Positions 1 through 7,332 of a stretch of DNA of 21,485 nucleotides are shown one piece after another. The DNA comes from a virus. The stretch's first letter is position 1. Each line of letters opens with the position of its first letter. The position numbers were made by a program, and so were the translations under genes. The notes beneath the pieces are model-generated. The model was not told the DNA's origin. It was given only the letters and a program-made list of their open reading frames with translations, and searched no databases. The stretch is taken from the IMG/VR virus record IMGVR_UViG_3300017759_000107, positions 1-21,485 of that record; one strand, given 5' to 3'.

Positions 1-815
1 CCAAAATTTAGTGTTGGATTTGTTGGACTATTATCTTGTATTAGTTTTAATTGACCTAATGAACCAGTTGATGTTGCTGAACCACTTATCAATCCATTGG
101 CTTTTCCAGAAATTATGTTTCCATTGGTAGAAATAATATTAGTAGCAGCAGTGATTTGCCCACCTAATTCGACAGCATTACCATCTATTCCAATCTCTAT
201 GTTATTAGAACCATCAACACCTATTATACGAACATCACCATCACCAGCTTGATTTCTCGCATATATGAGACCAGAATCTCGTGGAAATCTAAGTTTACCA
301 TCCGATGCAACATTAGTTCCTGCAGCAATAAAACCACTTCCACTTATATCACCTGCTACTTGAAGTTTATTAGCTGGAGTTGTTATGCCGATGCCGACAT
401 TTTGACTTGCATCTATTCTTACGGCTTCGGTTCCAGCAGCTGTTTTTATAACAACTTGACCACTTGCAACATCACTTCCAATGTTTAAGACCTTAGTGCC
501 ATGAGAATAATCTAAGACCGCACCTCTATTGTCTGATGGTGATCCAAACATCAAATTACTAAATTTATCATCAGGTGTTAATATAGAAATACCACCGTGG
601 TCTGAGTTTTCTACTACTAAATCATCACCATCTGTTCTATCGGTTGTTCCTACACCAGAAGCAGCAGTTGTTACAATAAGTGAACCTTGAACTCTATCAG
701 CGACTACTAATGAACCAAATGAACCGGTTGAGGTAGCTGAACCACTTACATTACCTTTTTTAAGGGTAAGGTCATGATTTAAAATATTTTTACCTATGTA
801 TTTTAGGTTAGCCAT
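1..815 (-). CDS. Phage fibre-like protein, C-terminus cut by the left edge
   Basis: The frame opens with ATG at 815 and has no stop before base 1, so about 271 N-terminal residues are visible. GGAGAT lies 8 nt before the ATG, inside the end of the preceding gene, and supports this start. The product is rich in Gly, Ser, Thr and Asn with no signal peptide or membrane segment. It carries SGSATSTGSFG at residues 24-34, a second copy near the left edge, and NVGIGITTPANKLQVAG near residue 140. The NVGIG..P..KL.V.G pattern is common in beta-helical tail fibre shafts, and the same signatures occur in the 732-residue protein at 1146-3344, so the two are related fibre components. It is the last gene of the fibre cluster. 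The missing C-terminus would show whether a receptor-binding tip or a self-cleaving chaperone domain follows. The exact location on the virion is unknown. Confidence 0.8.
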   Translation of the reverse strand, partial: MANLKYIGKNILNHDLTLKKGNVSGSATSTGSFGSLVVADRVQGSLIVTTAASGVGTTDRTDGDDLVVENSDHGGISILTPDDKFSNLMFGSPSDNRGAVLDYSHGTKVLNIGSDVASGQVVIKTAAGTEAVRIDASQNVGIGITTPANKLQVAGDISGSGFIAAGTNVASDGKLRFPRDSGLIYARNQAGDGDVRIIGVDGSNNIEIGIDGNAVELGGQITAATNIISTNGNIISGKANGLISGSATSTGSLGQLKLIQDNSPTNPTLNF

Positions 816-3234
816 ATTAGGTTATCTCCAATATACTTGCAAAAACATCTATGTCACCATCAGCAGAAGCTTGGGTTTCTAATTTATCAGCTGCTCCAAG
901 ATTAATTGGTTTTTCAATTACTACCGTTGAGTCAGCTGGTACATCTACTGTTTTTAACAAAAAGTGTCGTGTTTTAAAGTTAGCACTTCCACTAACGCTC
1001 ACACTAATGGTAGCATCATTTGTACCATCTATGTTACTCAGATACATGGCATGAACAACTGCAGAAGTTGCTGCTGGGCATGTATATAATGTTGTTGTAT
1101 TTGTATTTGAACCTGTTGCGGCACTTTTAAATGTATTAGCCATTATTATCCTCCAAAGACTATTGCCATAGCTGTTGCGTGGTCAATTACCGATGTACCA
1201 CTTTCAAAAATTCTTCCTTCACTATAAATATCACCTGCTGCACTAACTCTTCCAAATGAACCCGTTGAGGTTGCTGAACCACTTATATTTCCTTCTACTT
1301 GAATTTTACCAGCAGCAATTATATCACCATCACCCGCTCCTGTGCCAGTACCCGAAAGAGTGATATCACCAGGCACAGTAATGTCACCAACGGAATCCAT
1401 TTTAAAAACATTCTGAGTTTGATTTCTTGGCGAGATATTAATTTCATCGGTTGAATTGTTTTCACCATAAAGTAGATGTGATATACCACTACCACCCCTC
1501 ATTCTTAATATGGCTCTACCAGAAGAGTGTGTGTTTTCTATTAACATACCACCACCTCTACCATCTACACCTGCAGTATGTACATCACTTGAAAAATCAC
1601 TTAATGCCTGTACTCCATATCTATGAACACCTCTGGTGTTTGTCACAATATTACTGAACGAACCCGTTGAGGTTGCAGAACTACTGATGTTACCAGATGC
1701 AGTGATATTCTGTATAGATGTTATACTGTCATCTGATCCAAATGCTACATCATCTTGAAAAGAAATTGTACTGCTACCATCCCTTGATACAAAACTATCA
1801 GCTGATACCTCACCAACAGCATAAACATGACCAAATGAACCAGTTGAGGTTGATGAACCACTTATGTTACCAGTTGAAGTAATTCCTGTTGTTGTAATTG
1901 CGGCAGTTGTTAATGTATCAGTAAATCTACCAGTTCCGCTTACATCTAATTTACGTGCTGGACTTGAATTTCCGATGCCAACACCAGTGCTATTCATATA
2001 AAAATTATTAGTAGAATCACCAATAAAAAATATAATATCCGAAGTAGCGTTTAATACTGTTCTTGTAGCATTAGCAACTAAAGCATAATTACTAGTTGCG
2101 GGAGTAACAGCACCACTCCATAGTCCACCGAATGAAGCATTATATGCTCCAATTTTAAGTCCACCAGCTGATGTACTCGTTCCACCTACAATATTGAGTG
2201 GTGTTGATACTCCACTTGTTGATACACCAAGAACTTTACCACTTGACACTTGTACTCTACCAAACGAACCAGTTGATGATGCTGAACCACTTACACCACC
2301 TACACTATCGATGGTTAGACTTGAACCAGTAATTACTAAACTACCTGTGATGCTATGTAAATCATCAGTTGTATCACCAAATTTTGTTGAACCGCTTGTA
2401 AATTGAATTGAAGCACTAACAAATTCCGTATGGAATTCTTGTGCAGTTAGGATTCCTGTTACTAGGGCATCACCAACGACATGCAATTCTTTAGTTGGAT
2501 TTGTTGTGCCGATACCGACATTACCTGATGCATCTATTCTAACTCTCTCTGTATTTGATGTGCCAGTATGAAATGTTAGGAAACCAGATTGTAATTTCAT
2601 CTGAGCACCAGCATTTGAGGTAGCATATAAATGGTTTAAAGTAACAACTGTTAGTCCACTATTATCATGTGTAATGTTTAATCCTGCACCACTACCTATT
2701 CTAACATCTCCATTTGAAGAACCGAAAAAAGCTTTGTCTGCTATATCTAATCTTGCAAACGAACCAGTTGAGGTTGATGAACCAGTTATATTTCCAGTTG
2801 TTGTTATAGTTCCAAATGTTGGGGTTGCAGAAGTATGAATGTTCTGAGGTGTGGAAAGTGTTATACTACCTGCTCCATTGGTAACGGTAACTTGGTTCGA
2901 TGTACCAGTTAATGTTGCAATTGTTGGATCACCACTATTATCACCAATTAAAAGTTGTCCATTAGTTAATACTGCGGTTGCTGTTATAGCATCTGTTCCA
3001 CTACCAAGTAAAACACCACCATCGGTAAGTGTACTTACTCCAGTACCACCATCTGCTACTGCTAAATCTGTAATACCATTGATTGTACCACCATTTATAT
3101 CAATCGTGGTAAATGTACCACCATCTGCAACGGTGTTTCCAGCATTAGTCCAATTACCTTGTATGCTATCAATATCTAATGTGTATGAATTTAATCTTCC
3201 GAAAGAACCACTTGATAAAGCTGAACCACTTACA
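61..3234 (-). repeat. Eight-copy ~30-bp repeat encoding SGSxxSTGSFxxx in two fibre genes
   Basis: Imperfect copies begin at about 61, 721, 1258, 1660, 1837, 2266, 2761 and 3205 (plus strand core GAACCAGTTGAGGTTGCTGA with variants). Read on the minus strand each encodes a version of SGSATSTGSFGRV. The copies are irregularly spaced and embedded in coding sequence, so this is a protein repeat also visible in DNA, not a CRISPR array. Confidence 0.8.
817..1143 (-). CDS. Small beta-rich virion protein (hypothetical)
   Basis: A 108-residue protein with no signal peptide, membrane segment or cysteine cluster; its single Cys is in LYTCPAATSA. Alternating hydrophobic and polar residues suggest a compact beta sandwich. 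The pattern of LYTCPAATSAVVHAMYLSNI, then VPADSTVVIEKPINL, then DVFASILEI resembles small structural proteins often found beside phage fibre genes, but I cannot give it a named family. The start is well supported: GGAGG is formed by the last codons of the upstream gene, and its TAA stop lies 2 nt before this ATG, so translation is probably coupled. The downstream fibre gene begins 1 nt after this stop. A fibre tip, fibre connector or decoration role would fit the position but is inferred. Confidence 0.7.
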   Translation of the reverse strand: MANTFKSAATGSNTNTTTLYTCPAATSAVVHAMYLSNIDGTNDATISVSVSGSANFKTRHFLLKTVDVPADSTVVIEKPINLGAADKLETQASADGDIDVFASILEIT

Positions 3235-3344
3235 CTACCCTTACCATCTATTGTAAGGGCTGAGCCCGAGACTCCAAGACTACCAGAAACATTTAAAGAA
3301 CCTGTTAGTACGCTATCAAATTGTTTTAATCTTAACTTAGCCAT
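1146..3344 (-). CDS. Large repetitive phage fibre protein (732 aa)
   Basis: A Gly/Ser/Thr-rich, largely beta protein typical of elongated trimeric fibres, with no signal peptide or membrane helix. Six copies of an SGSxxSTGSF motif punctuate the chain, the first at residues 39-48. Two shaft motifs of the type VGIG..P..KL.V.G occur near residues 273 (NVGIGTTNPTKELHVVG) and 455 (VGIGNSSPARKLDVSG). Around residue 295 it contains GILTAQEFHTEF followed by a GS(T/S)(K/Q)FGDT.DD module that is shared with the gp15-like protein and the LamG protein at 3647-5143. Start: AGAAGGTG lies just before ATG at 3344, and the gene overlaps the upstream small gene by 13 bp. It is probably part of a side or tail fibre. 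Which receptor it binds, and whether it attaches to the neck or baseplate, cannot be told. Confidence 0.8.
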   Translation of the reverse strand: MAKLRLKQFDSVLTGSLNVSGSLGVSGSALTIDGKGSVSGSALSSGSFGRLNSYTLDIDSIQGNWTNAGNTVADGGTFTTIDINGGTINGITDLAVADGGTGVSTLTDGGVLLGSGTDAITATAVLTNGQLLIGDNSGDPTIATLTGTSNQVTVTNGAGSITLSTPQNIHTSATPTFGTITTTGNITGSSTSTGSFARLDIADKAFFGSSNGDVRIGSGAGLNITHDNSGLTVVTLNHLYATSNAGAQMKLQSGFLTFHTGTSNTERVRIDASGNVGIGTTNPTKELHVVGDALVTGILTAQEFHTEFVSASIQFTSGSTKFGDTTDDLHSITGSLVITGSSLTIDSVGGVSGSASSTGSFGRVQVSSGKVLGVSTSGVSTPLNIVGGTSTSAGGLKIGAYNASFGGLWSGAVTPATSNYALVANATRTVLNATSDIIFFIGDSTNNFYMNSTGVGIGNSSPARKLDVSGTGRFTDTLTTAAITTTGITSTGNISGSSTSTGSFGHVYAVGEVSADSFVSRDGSSTISFQDDVAFGSDDSITSIQNITASGNISSSATSTGSFSNIVTNTRGVHRYGVQALSDFSSDVHTAGVDGRGGGMLIENTHSSGRAILRMRGGSGISHLLYGENNSTDEINISPRNQTQNVFKMDSVGDITVPGDITLSGTGTGAGDGDIIAAGKIQVEGNISGSATSTGSFGRVSAAGDIYSEGRIFESGTSVIDHATAMAIVFGG

Positions 3345-3595
3345 TCACCTTCTCTTTTATCTTCCCACCATTTTTTAACACTATGGGATATTTTCTTTTT
3401 ATGTTCAACTGATTTTGGTTTTTTCATTTTCTGTAGTGTTTCCATTGTAAGCTTCCTATCTAATTGTGCACATGATTTACAAACTGTATTGTTACCAACT
3501 GCTCTATCAAAAGAATCTTTTCTAGTATAATAAATCACTTTACTACAATCAGGACATTTTCTATTTTTTCTATTCTTCCAATATCGTTTTCTCAT
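3332..3595 (-). CDS. Small zinc-finger / NUMOD3-like protein, possible homing-endonuclease remnant
   Basis: A basic protein of about 87 residues from ATG at 3595; a GTG at 3610 would add five residues (IFII type), but neither start has a good ribosome binding site. CPDC and CKSC, spaced 21 residues apart, form a likely four-Cys zinc site. MKKPKSVEHKKKISHSVKKW resembles the NUMOD3 DNA-binding helix found in phage homing endonucleases. No HNH or GIY-YIG catalytic motif is visible, so it is either a decayed homing endonuclease or a stand-alone DNA-binding protein. It lies between two fibre genes and its 3' end overlaps the start of the 732-residue fibre gene by 13 bp. Unlike its neighbours it is Lys/Arg-rich with no fibre repeats, which suggests later insertion. 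Family assignment is by motif only. Confidence 0.6.
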   Translation of the reverse strand: MRKRYWKNRKNRKCPDCSKVIYYTRKDSFDRAVGNNTVCKSCAQLDRKLTMETLQKMKKPKSVEHKKKISHSVKKWWEDKREGEWLS

Positions 3596-3599
3596 AATA

Positions 3600-3607
3600 A
3601 TAAATAT
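3600..3607. promoter_or_regulatory. ATAAATAT motif in the gap after the LamG gene
   Basis: This is one of five occurrences of ATAAATAT, one in each larger gap between genes here. It sits only 5 nt before ATG 3595, so it cannot be an ordinary promoter for a leadered mRNA of that gene. It may be a chance AT-rich match. Confidence 0.2.
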
Positions 3608-3646
3608 CACGAAATGGTAAAAGAAAAGTGGAACTATAAAAGTATT

Positions 3647-5143
3647 TTATTCTTTATCCCAAGTTGCACCATCTATCGTTCCATGATTTCCCTGCCCACT
3701 AAAATCATTAACCACACTACCGCTACCCTCATTCATTCTCCAATATGCCTGTAAATCATCTTCATTGATTAAATTATATGGTGTTCCACCATTATAGTAC
3801 AGAGCAGCTTTACTCGATTTATCACCATCAAAAATACCAAATTCTCTTAGTTCACCTGCAAAATGTCTACCACTATTTGTTGAATTATTTTGATATGATC
3901 CTATGGTTAAAGGTTGAGCTTGGGTTTGTAAATTAGATACCGTACCACTCGTTACAAATAAACTAACTCCTACATCAACACCATCAACAAATAATCTAGA
4001 ACCAGTTATTGCATTTACATCGTTAAAAAGTAAAAAGTGATGCCATTCACCATCATCTTGAGCTGATGTGTCGTTAAAAAAAGCATACCAATTATTTCCA
4101 TTCCAAATCAAAGGTCTACCGCTACTCCAATTCGGTGAGAAAGCACCCTTTCTCTGTCCACCATATGCAAACACAGACTCATTTTTAGAAGTTTGACTTG
4201 AATTATACCAAAAAGAATATGTTAGGTTTCTAGGTGTAGCACTACTACCTGAAAATGTGGTTGTTACCTCATCATTACTGCCATCAAAACTCAGATAATT
4301 AAATTCACTTTCAAATTTACCCCAAGCAACAATTTCATCGGTTGATTCCAAATCATACCCCACACCATCGTTATCAATTTCTAGATGAAGTAAAGAACCT
4401 GTTTGTCTTATTGTCAATGCATCGTGTTCTATCATCTGTCCGTTTAAGAAAAACATAAAATCGTTTTCAGTTGTTGTTGTTATACCTGTTGGTGCTGAGG
4501 CGGTTGTCGCTGTAAAACTAGCTGTACTTGAATTTATAAAACTACCAGTATGAGCAAAACATTTTCTCAAGTAAGTCTGAAAATTATTTGTATTATTATC
4601 TATATATGTTTTAAAAGCATTTTCTGTAATTACAGAATTTGATCTATTATCTGCCATAGAGGTATCGTTTGATATTTCTTCTATGGAATCGTTATTTAAT
4701 CGTAATGAACCTGATACTAAAAGACTACCACTAAACTGATGAGTGTCATCGCTTGTGTCTCCAAATTGTGTAGAGCCACTTTCAAATAAAGTAACGGATT
4801 GGGTTAATTCTGTTTCTATTTTTTCAGCTGTTAGAATTCCTTGTACAGTTAAATCACTAGTACCTACAAGATTACTTGATATTGTTTTAGAACCAGCTAA
4901 TGTAAAAGAACCTAATATAGAACTACCAGATAATACCAAACCACCATCGTTAATTGTAATTTTTTTGTTAGTTACTGTTACTTGATCAAATACAACATTT
5001 GAACCCGATGACACTGCTTGACCTATGGAAAATGTGATTGTTTGTGATGGGCTTACCTTTCCAAATAATTCGGTATCATTTGGTTCTATGGTTACACCAG
5101 TAAATTGTTTAAAAATTAATGGTGCTTTAAAAATAAAAGCCAT
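3647..5143 (-). CDS. Fibre-like protein with C-terminal LamG / concanavalin A-like lectin domain
   Basis: A 498-residue protein in two parts. Residues ~35-280 are a Ser/Thr/Gly-rich stalk plus the block VITENAFKTYIDNN, STASFTATTASAP and FFLNGQMIEHDALTI, ending in DEIVAWGKF. This part closely matches residues ~320-563 of the upstream gp15-like protein and is clearly paralogous. Residues ~281-498 look like a LamG/concanavalin A-type jelly roll: YLSFDGSNDEV, LTYSFWY, DGEWHHFLLFND, RLFVDGVDVG, FAGELREFGIF and LQAYWRMNEGSG followed by NHGTIDGATW. Such domains usually bind glycans, so adsorption to surface polysaccharide is the likely role. AGGA lies upstream of ATG 5143. The gene follows the gp15-like gene after 8 nt, which suggests co-expression. 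No signal peptide is present, as expected for a virion protein. The sugar ligand is unknown. Confidence 0.8.
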   Translation of the reverse strand: MAFIFKAPLIFKQFTGVTIEPNDTELFGKVSPSQTITFSIGQAVSSGSNVVFDQVTVTNKKITINDGGLVLSGSSILGSFTLAGSKTISSNLVGTSDLTVQGILTAEKIETELTQSVTLFESGSTQFGDTSDDTHQFSGSLLVSGSLRLNNDSIEEISNDTSMADNRSNSVITENAFKTYIDNNTNNFQTYLRKCFAHTGSFINSSTASFTATTASAPTGITTTTENDFMFFLNGQMIEHDALTIRQTGSLLHLEIDNDGVGYDLESTDEIVAWGKFESEFNYLSFDGSNDEVTTTFSGSSATPRNLTYSFWYNSSQTSKNESVFAYGGQRKGAFSPNWSSGRPLIWNGNNWYAFFNDTSAQDDGEWHHFLLFNDVNAITGSRLFVDGVDVGVSLFVTSGTVSNLQTQAQPLTIGSYQNNSTNSGRHFAGELREFGIFDGDKSSKAALYYNGGTPYNLINEDDLQAYWRMNEGSGSVVNDFSGQGNHGTIDGATWDKE

Positions 5144-5151
5144 TATAAATC

Positions 5152-6843
5152 CTAAGAGTTAAACTTACCTATTGCCAATACCTCATCATCTGTTTCTAGA
5201 TCATAACCTATACCATCGTTATCAACTATTACGTGAAAAGTAGAACCTGCCTGTTGAATTGTAAGTGCATCATGTTCCATATATTGACCATTTATAAAAA
5301 ATATAAAATCATTTTCCGATGTATCAGTTAAATCACTAGGTGCTGAAGCTGTTACTGCTGTGAAACTAGCAGTACTTGGAGCTGTTATGGAAGATGAAGT
5401 CTTTACAAATTGTTTTCTCAAATAAGCCTGTTGAGTATTGGTTTGATTATCCACATAAGTTTTAGCAGCATTTTCCGTAACCAATGATGTAGCACTGCTA
5501 TCATTTAAAGCTGTATCATTTGATATCTCGGTTACGGAATAATTATTTAGTCTTAATGAACCAGATGTGAAAATACTACCGCTGAATTGGTGAGTGTCAT
5601 CTGCAGTATCACCAAACTGTGAAGAACCACTTGAATAAATTATTGAAGCAGATGTAAACTCGGTATGAAATTCTTGAGCTGTTAAAATACCTGCTATTGT
5701 TGTATCACCATTAACAGTTAAACTACCAGTAACGGTTACTGCTCCCAATATACTTAAACTACCACTAATGCTACCATCGTTGTATGTGTTATCACCCAAG
5801 ACAACAGAACTAGCAGAAATTTGATTGAATGTAACATCATCGGTTACTGCTACAGGTTGACCGATTGATATTGTTTGATTTAAAGTAGAGCTACCATTGA
5901 ACTCAATTCCACTATTTGTTAATGTAACACCAGTTCCAGCTGTAAATATTAATGGATTTGTTACTGTAATAGCTATATCCGATACCGTGGTACCTGGTGA
6001 AGAAACTGAATCTGATAAACCCTCTGTAAATTGTCCACTTCTACCAGTAGTATTATTTATTATAGCATCAGATTCCATACCAAATACAAGTTTTTTTGGT
6101 GTTATAAATTTTTGTGTGGTTGAACGATGATCAAAATTACCCTTTGGTAACAAGTAACCTTTTAGAGTAACTGTAAAATTTGTTCTTACCAACCTTTCAC
6201 CATCACTTAATTCTGTTGCATCTGTAAAACTTTCTACATTAGTTCTAAATCTCAGTTTGTTGGGATCACCCCAATAAGCTCCATCTGAATATACTATCCT
6301 TTCCACTATCTTATTCATCTGTTCTATATAAGTTGTCCAAATAATAAAATCATATGTTAATGTAACATAATCTGGTAACATTACGTTGTAATATTCTCGT
6401 TGAGGTATAGTTCCTATTTGAGTTTGAAAATTATCATATCTATTTGTGGTTGAAAATTTCTTTTCAAATGTGTAAAAATGTCGTGGATTATTAGCATCTA
6501 ATTTATCTACTGGTAAACTTTCATCTTTTTCTAATCCAGTTCTGCGATAAACAATTACTGGTGTGATTACTTTTTGTTTTTTATCTCTTATAAAACCATC
6601 TTTACTTATTGACTTCCACCTTTCAGGTGAAGCATACATAACTGGTACTTTTACATTCTCACCGTTATCTTTTACCGATGGTTTTATGATTTCATTAAAA
6701 TAGTATAATATGGAACTATCCATATCCATAAGAGTTACTTCAGCATTTTTTATATTCTCGTTTTTTCTGGAATACAAATACCCTCTGTTTATAACTCTTT
6801 GTTTTCTTGGTAACGGTTTATTAGACTCACTTCGATTTGACAT
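5152..6843 (-). CDS. gp15-like tail completion protein fused to a C-terminal fibre-like domain
   Basis: A 563-residue protein, about twice the length of T4 gp15 (272 aa). Residues ~40-255 resemble the gp15 tail terminator / sheath-stabiliser layout: ILYYFNEIIKPSV, VPVMYASPERW, LPDYVTLTYDFIIWTTYIEQ, MNKIVERI and RLVRTNFTVTLKGYLLP. Gene order gp13-gp14-gp15, as in T4, supports this. Residues ~290-563 are different: a Thr/Ser/Gly-rich stalk with GILTAQEFHTEF, SGSLRLNN, LVTENAAKTYVDN, FFINGQYMEHDALTI and a terminal DEVLAIGKFNS, paralogous to the N-terminal part of the next gene. The start overlaps the gp14 stop by 1 nt (TAATG), with GAGAAG upstream. gp15 normally forms a ring at the top of the tail, so the extension could display fibres at the neck; this is inferred. 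The N-terminal assignment rests on motif pattern, not a computed alignment. Confidence 0.65.
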   Translation of the reverse strand: MSNRSESNKPLPRKQRVINRGYLYSRKNENIKNAEVTLMDMDSSILYYFNEIIKPSVKDNGENVKVPVMYASPERWKSISKDGFIRDKKQKVITPVIVYRRTGLEKDESLPVDKLDANNPRHFYTFEKKFSTTNRYDNFQTQIGTIPQREYYNVMLPDYVTLTYDFIIWTTYIEQMNKIVERIVYSDGAYWGDPNKLRFRTNVESFTDATELSDGERLVRTNFTVTLKGYLLPKGNFDHRSTTQKFITPKKLVFGMESDAIINNTTGRSGQFTEGLSDSVSSPGTTVSDIAITVTNPLIFTAGTGVTLTNSGIEFNGSSTLNQTISIGQPVAVTDDVTFNQISASSVVLGDNTYNDGSISGSLSILGAVTVTGSLTVNGDTTIAGILTAQEFHTEFTSASIIYSSGSSQFGDTADDTHQFSGSIFTSGSLRLNNYSVTEISNDTALNDSSATSLVTENAAKTYVDNQTNTQQAYLRKQFVKTSSSITAPSTASFTAVTASAPSDLTDTSENDFIFFINGQYMEHDALTIQQAGSTFHVIVDNDGIGYDLETDDEVLAIGKFNS

Positions 6844-7328
6844 TATATACTTCTCACCCTTTCAATATTTAAGTTAGATATTCTAACCAAGAATGTATTA
6901 CATATGACAGAATGGTTAAAATCTGTTTGCCCACCTACTCTTTGATTTTCATTAACAGAAGATACTTCCCAATATCCACTATTCCAATCAATAACATCTC
7001 CTATCTCTATAACATAACTTATATCAACCAATGATTGCCTTACAAAAGAAAACAGAGCTGTTTGTTGTAAATCTGGCCCAAACTCATCTGTGGTTGTTGA
7101 TTGGTCGTCAGCTTCGACTATAGATGTAATTTCAACACCAGCTTTATAAACTTTACCCTCCGCAGATTCTCCATACATATTCGTTTCTGTATCATACACA
7201 GATACTTTGTATATCACTACTGGTTGATAAATTATACCATCTTGACCAGAGTTTAAATCTCCGACTAACTCTTTATTAAATTTGTCAAAAGTATCTATGT
7301 CTTTTTGTGAATAAAAACGACTTGGCAT
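6843..7328 (-). CDS. 14: Neck protein gp14-like
   Basis: A 161-residue protein matching the conserved core of T4-type gp14, which joins the filled head to the tail below the portal. Visible signatures are NMYGESAEGKVYKAGVEI (residues ~50-67), TTDEFGPDLQQTALFSF, VIEIGDVIDWNSGYWEV, SSVNENQRVGGQ and the C-terminal ICNTFLVRIS. T4 gp14 is longer (256 aa), so this is a compact form. Start: AGGATAA lies before ATG 7328, four nucleotides after the stop of the gp13-like gene. The stop overlaps the start of the gp15-like gene by 1 nt, so the neck genes are probably translationally coupled. No signal peptide or membrane segment is seen. The short core and its place in a 13-14-15 order make the assignment fairly secure. 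Confidence 0.75.
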   Translation of the reverse strand: MPSRFYSQKDIDTFDKFNKELVGDLNSGQDGIIYQPVVIYKVSVYDTETNMYGESAEGKVYKAGVEITSIVEADDQSTTTDEFGPDLQQTALFSFVRQSLVDISYVIEIGDVIDWNSGYWEVSSVNENQRVGGQTDFNHSVICNTFLVRISNLNIERVRSI

Positions 7329-7332
7329 TTAA

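Noticed and set aside
61-3234. Possible CRISPR array from eight ~30-bp repeats
   Set aside because: Spacing is irregular (about 180-660 nt), copies are imperfect and coding, and no cas genes are present.
1-3344. Diversity-generating retroelement acting on the fibre genes
   Set aside because: No reverse transcriptase, template repeat or adenine-biased variable region is seen in the window.
2851-3378. Plus-strand open frame of 175 codons opposite the large fibre gene
   Set aside because: It is a mirror of the repetitive minus-strand gene, which has fibre motifs, a ribosome binding site and correct spacing; the plus frame has none of these.
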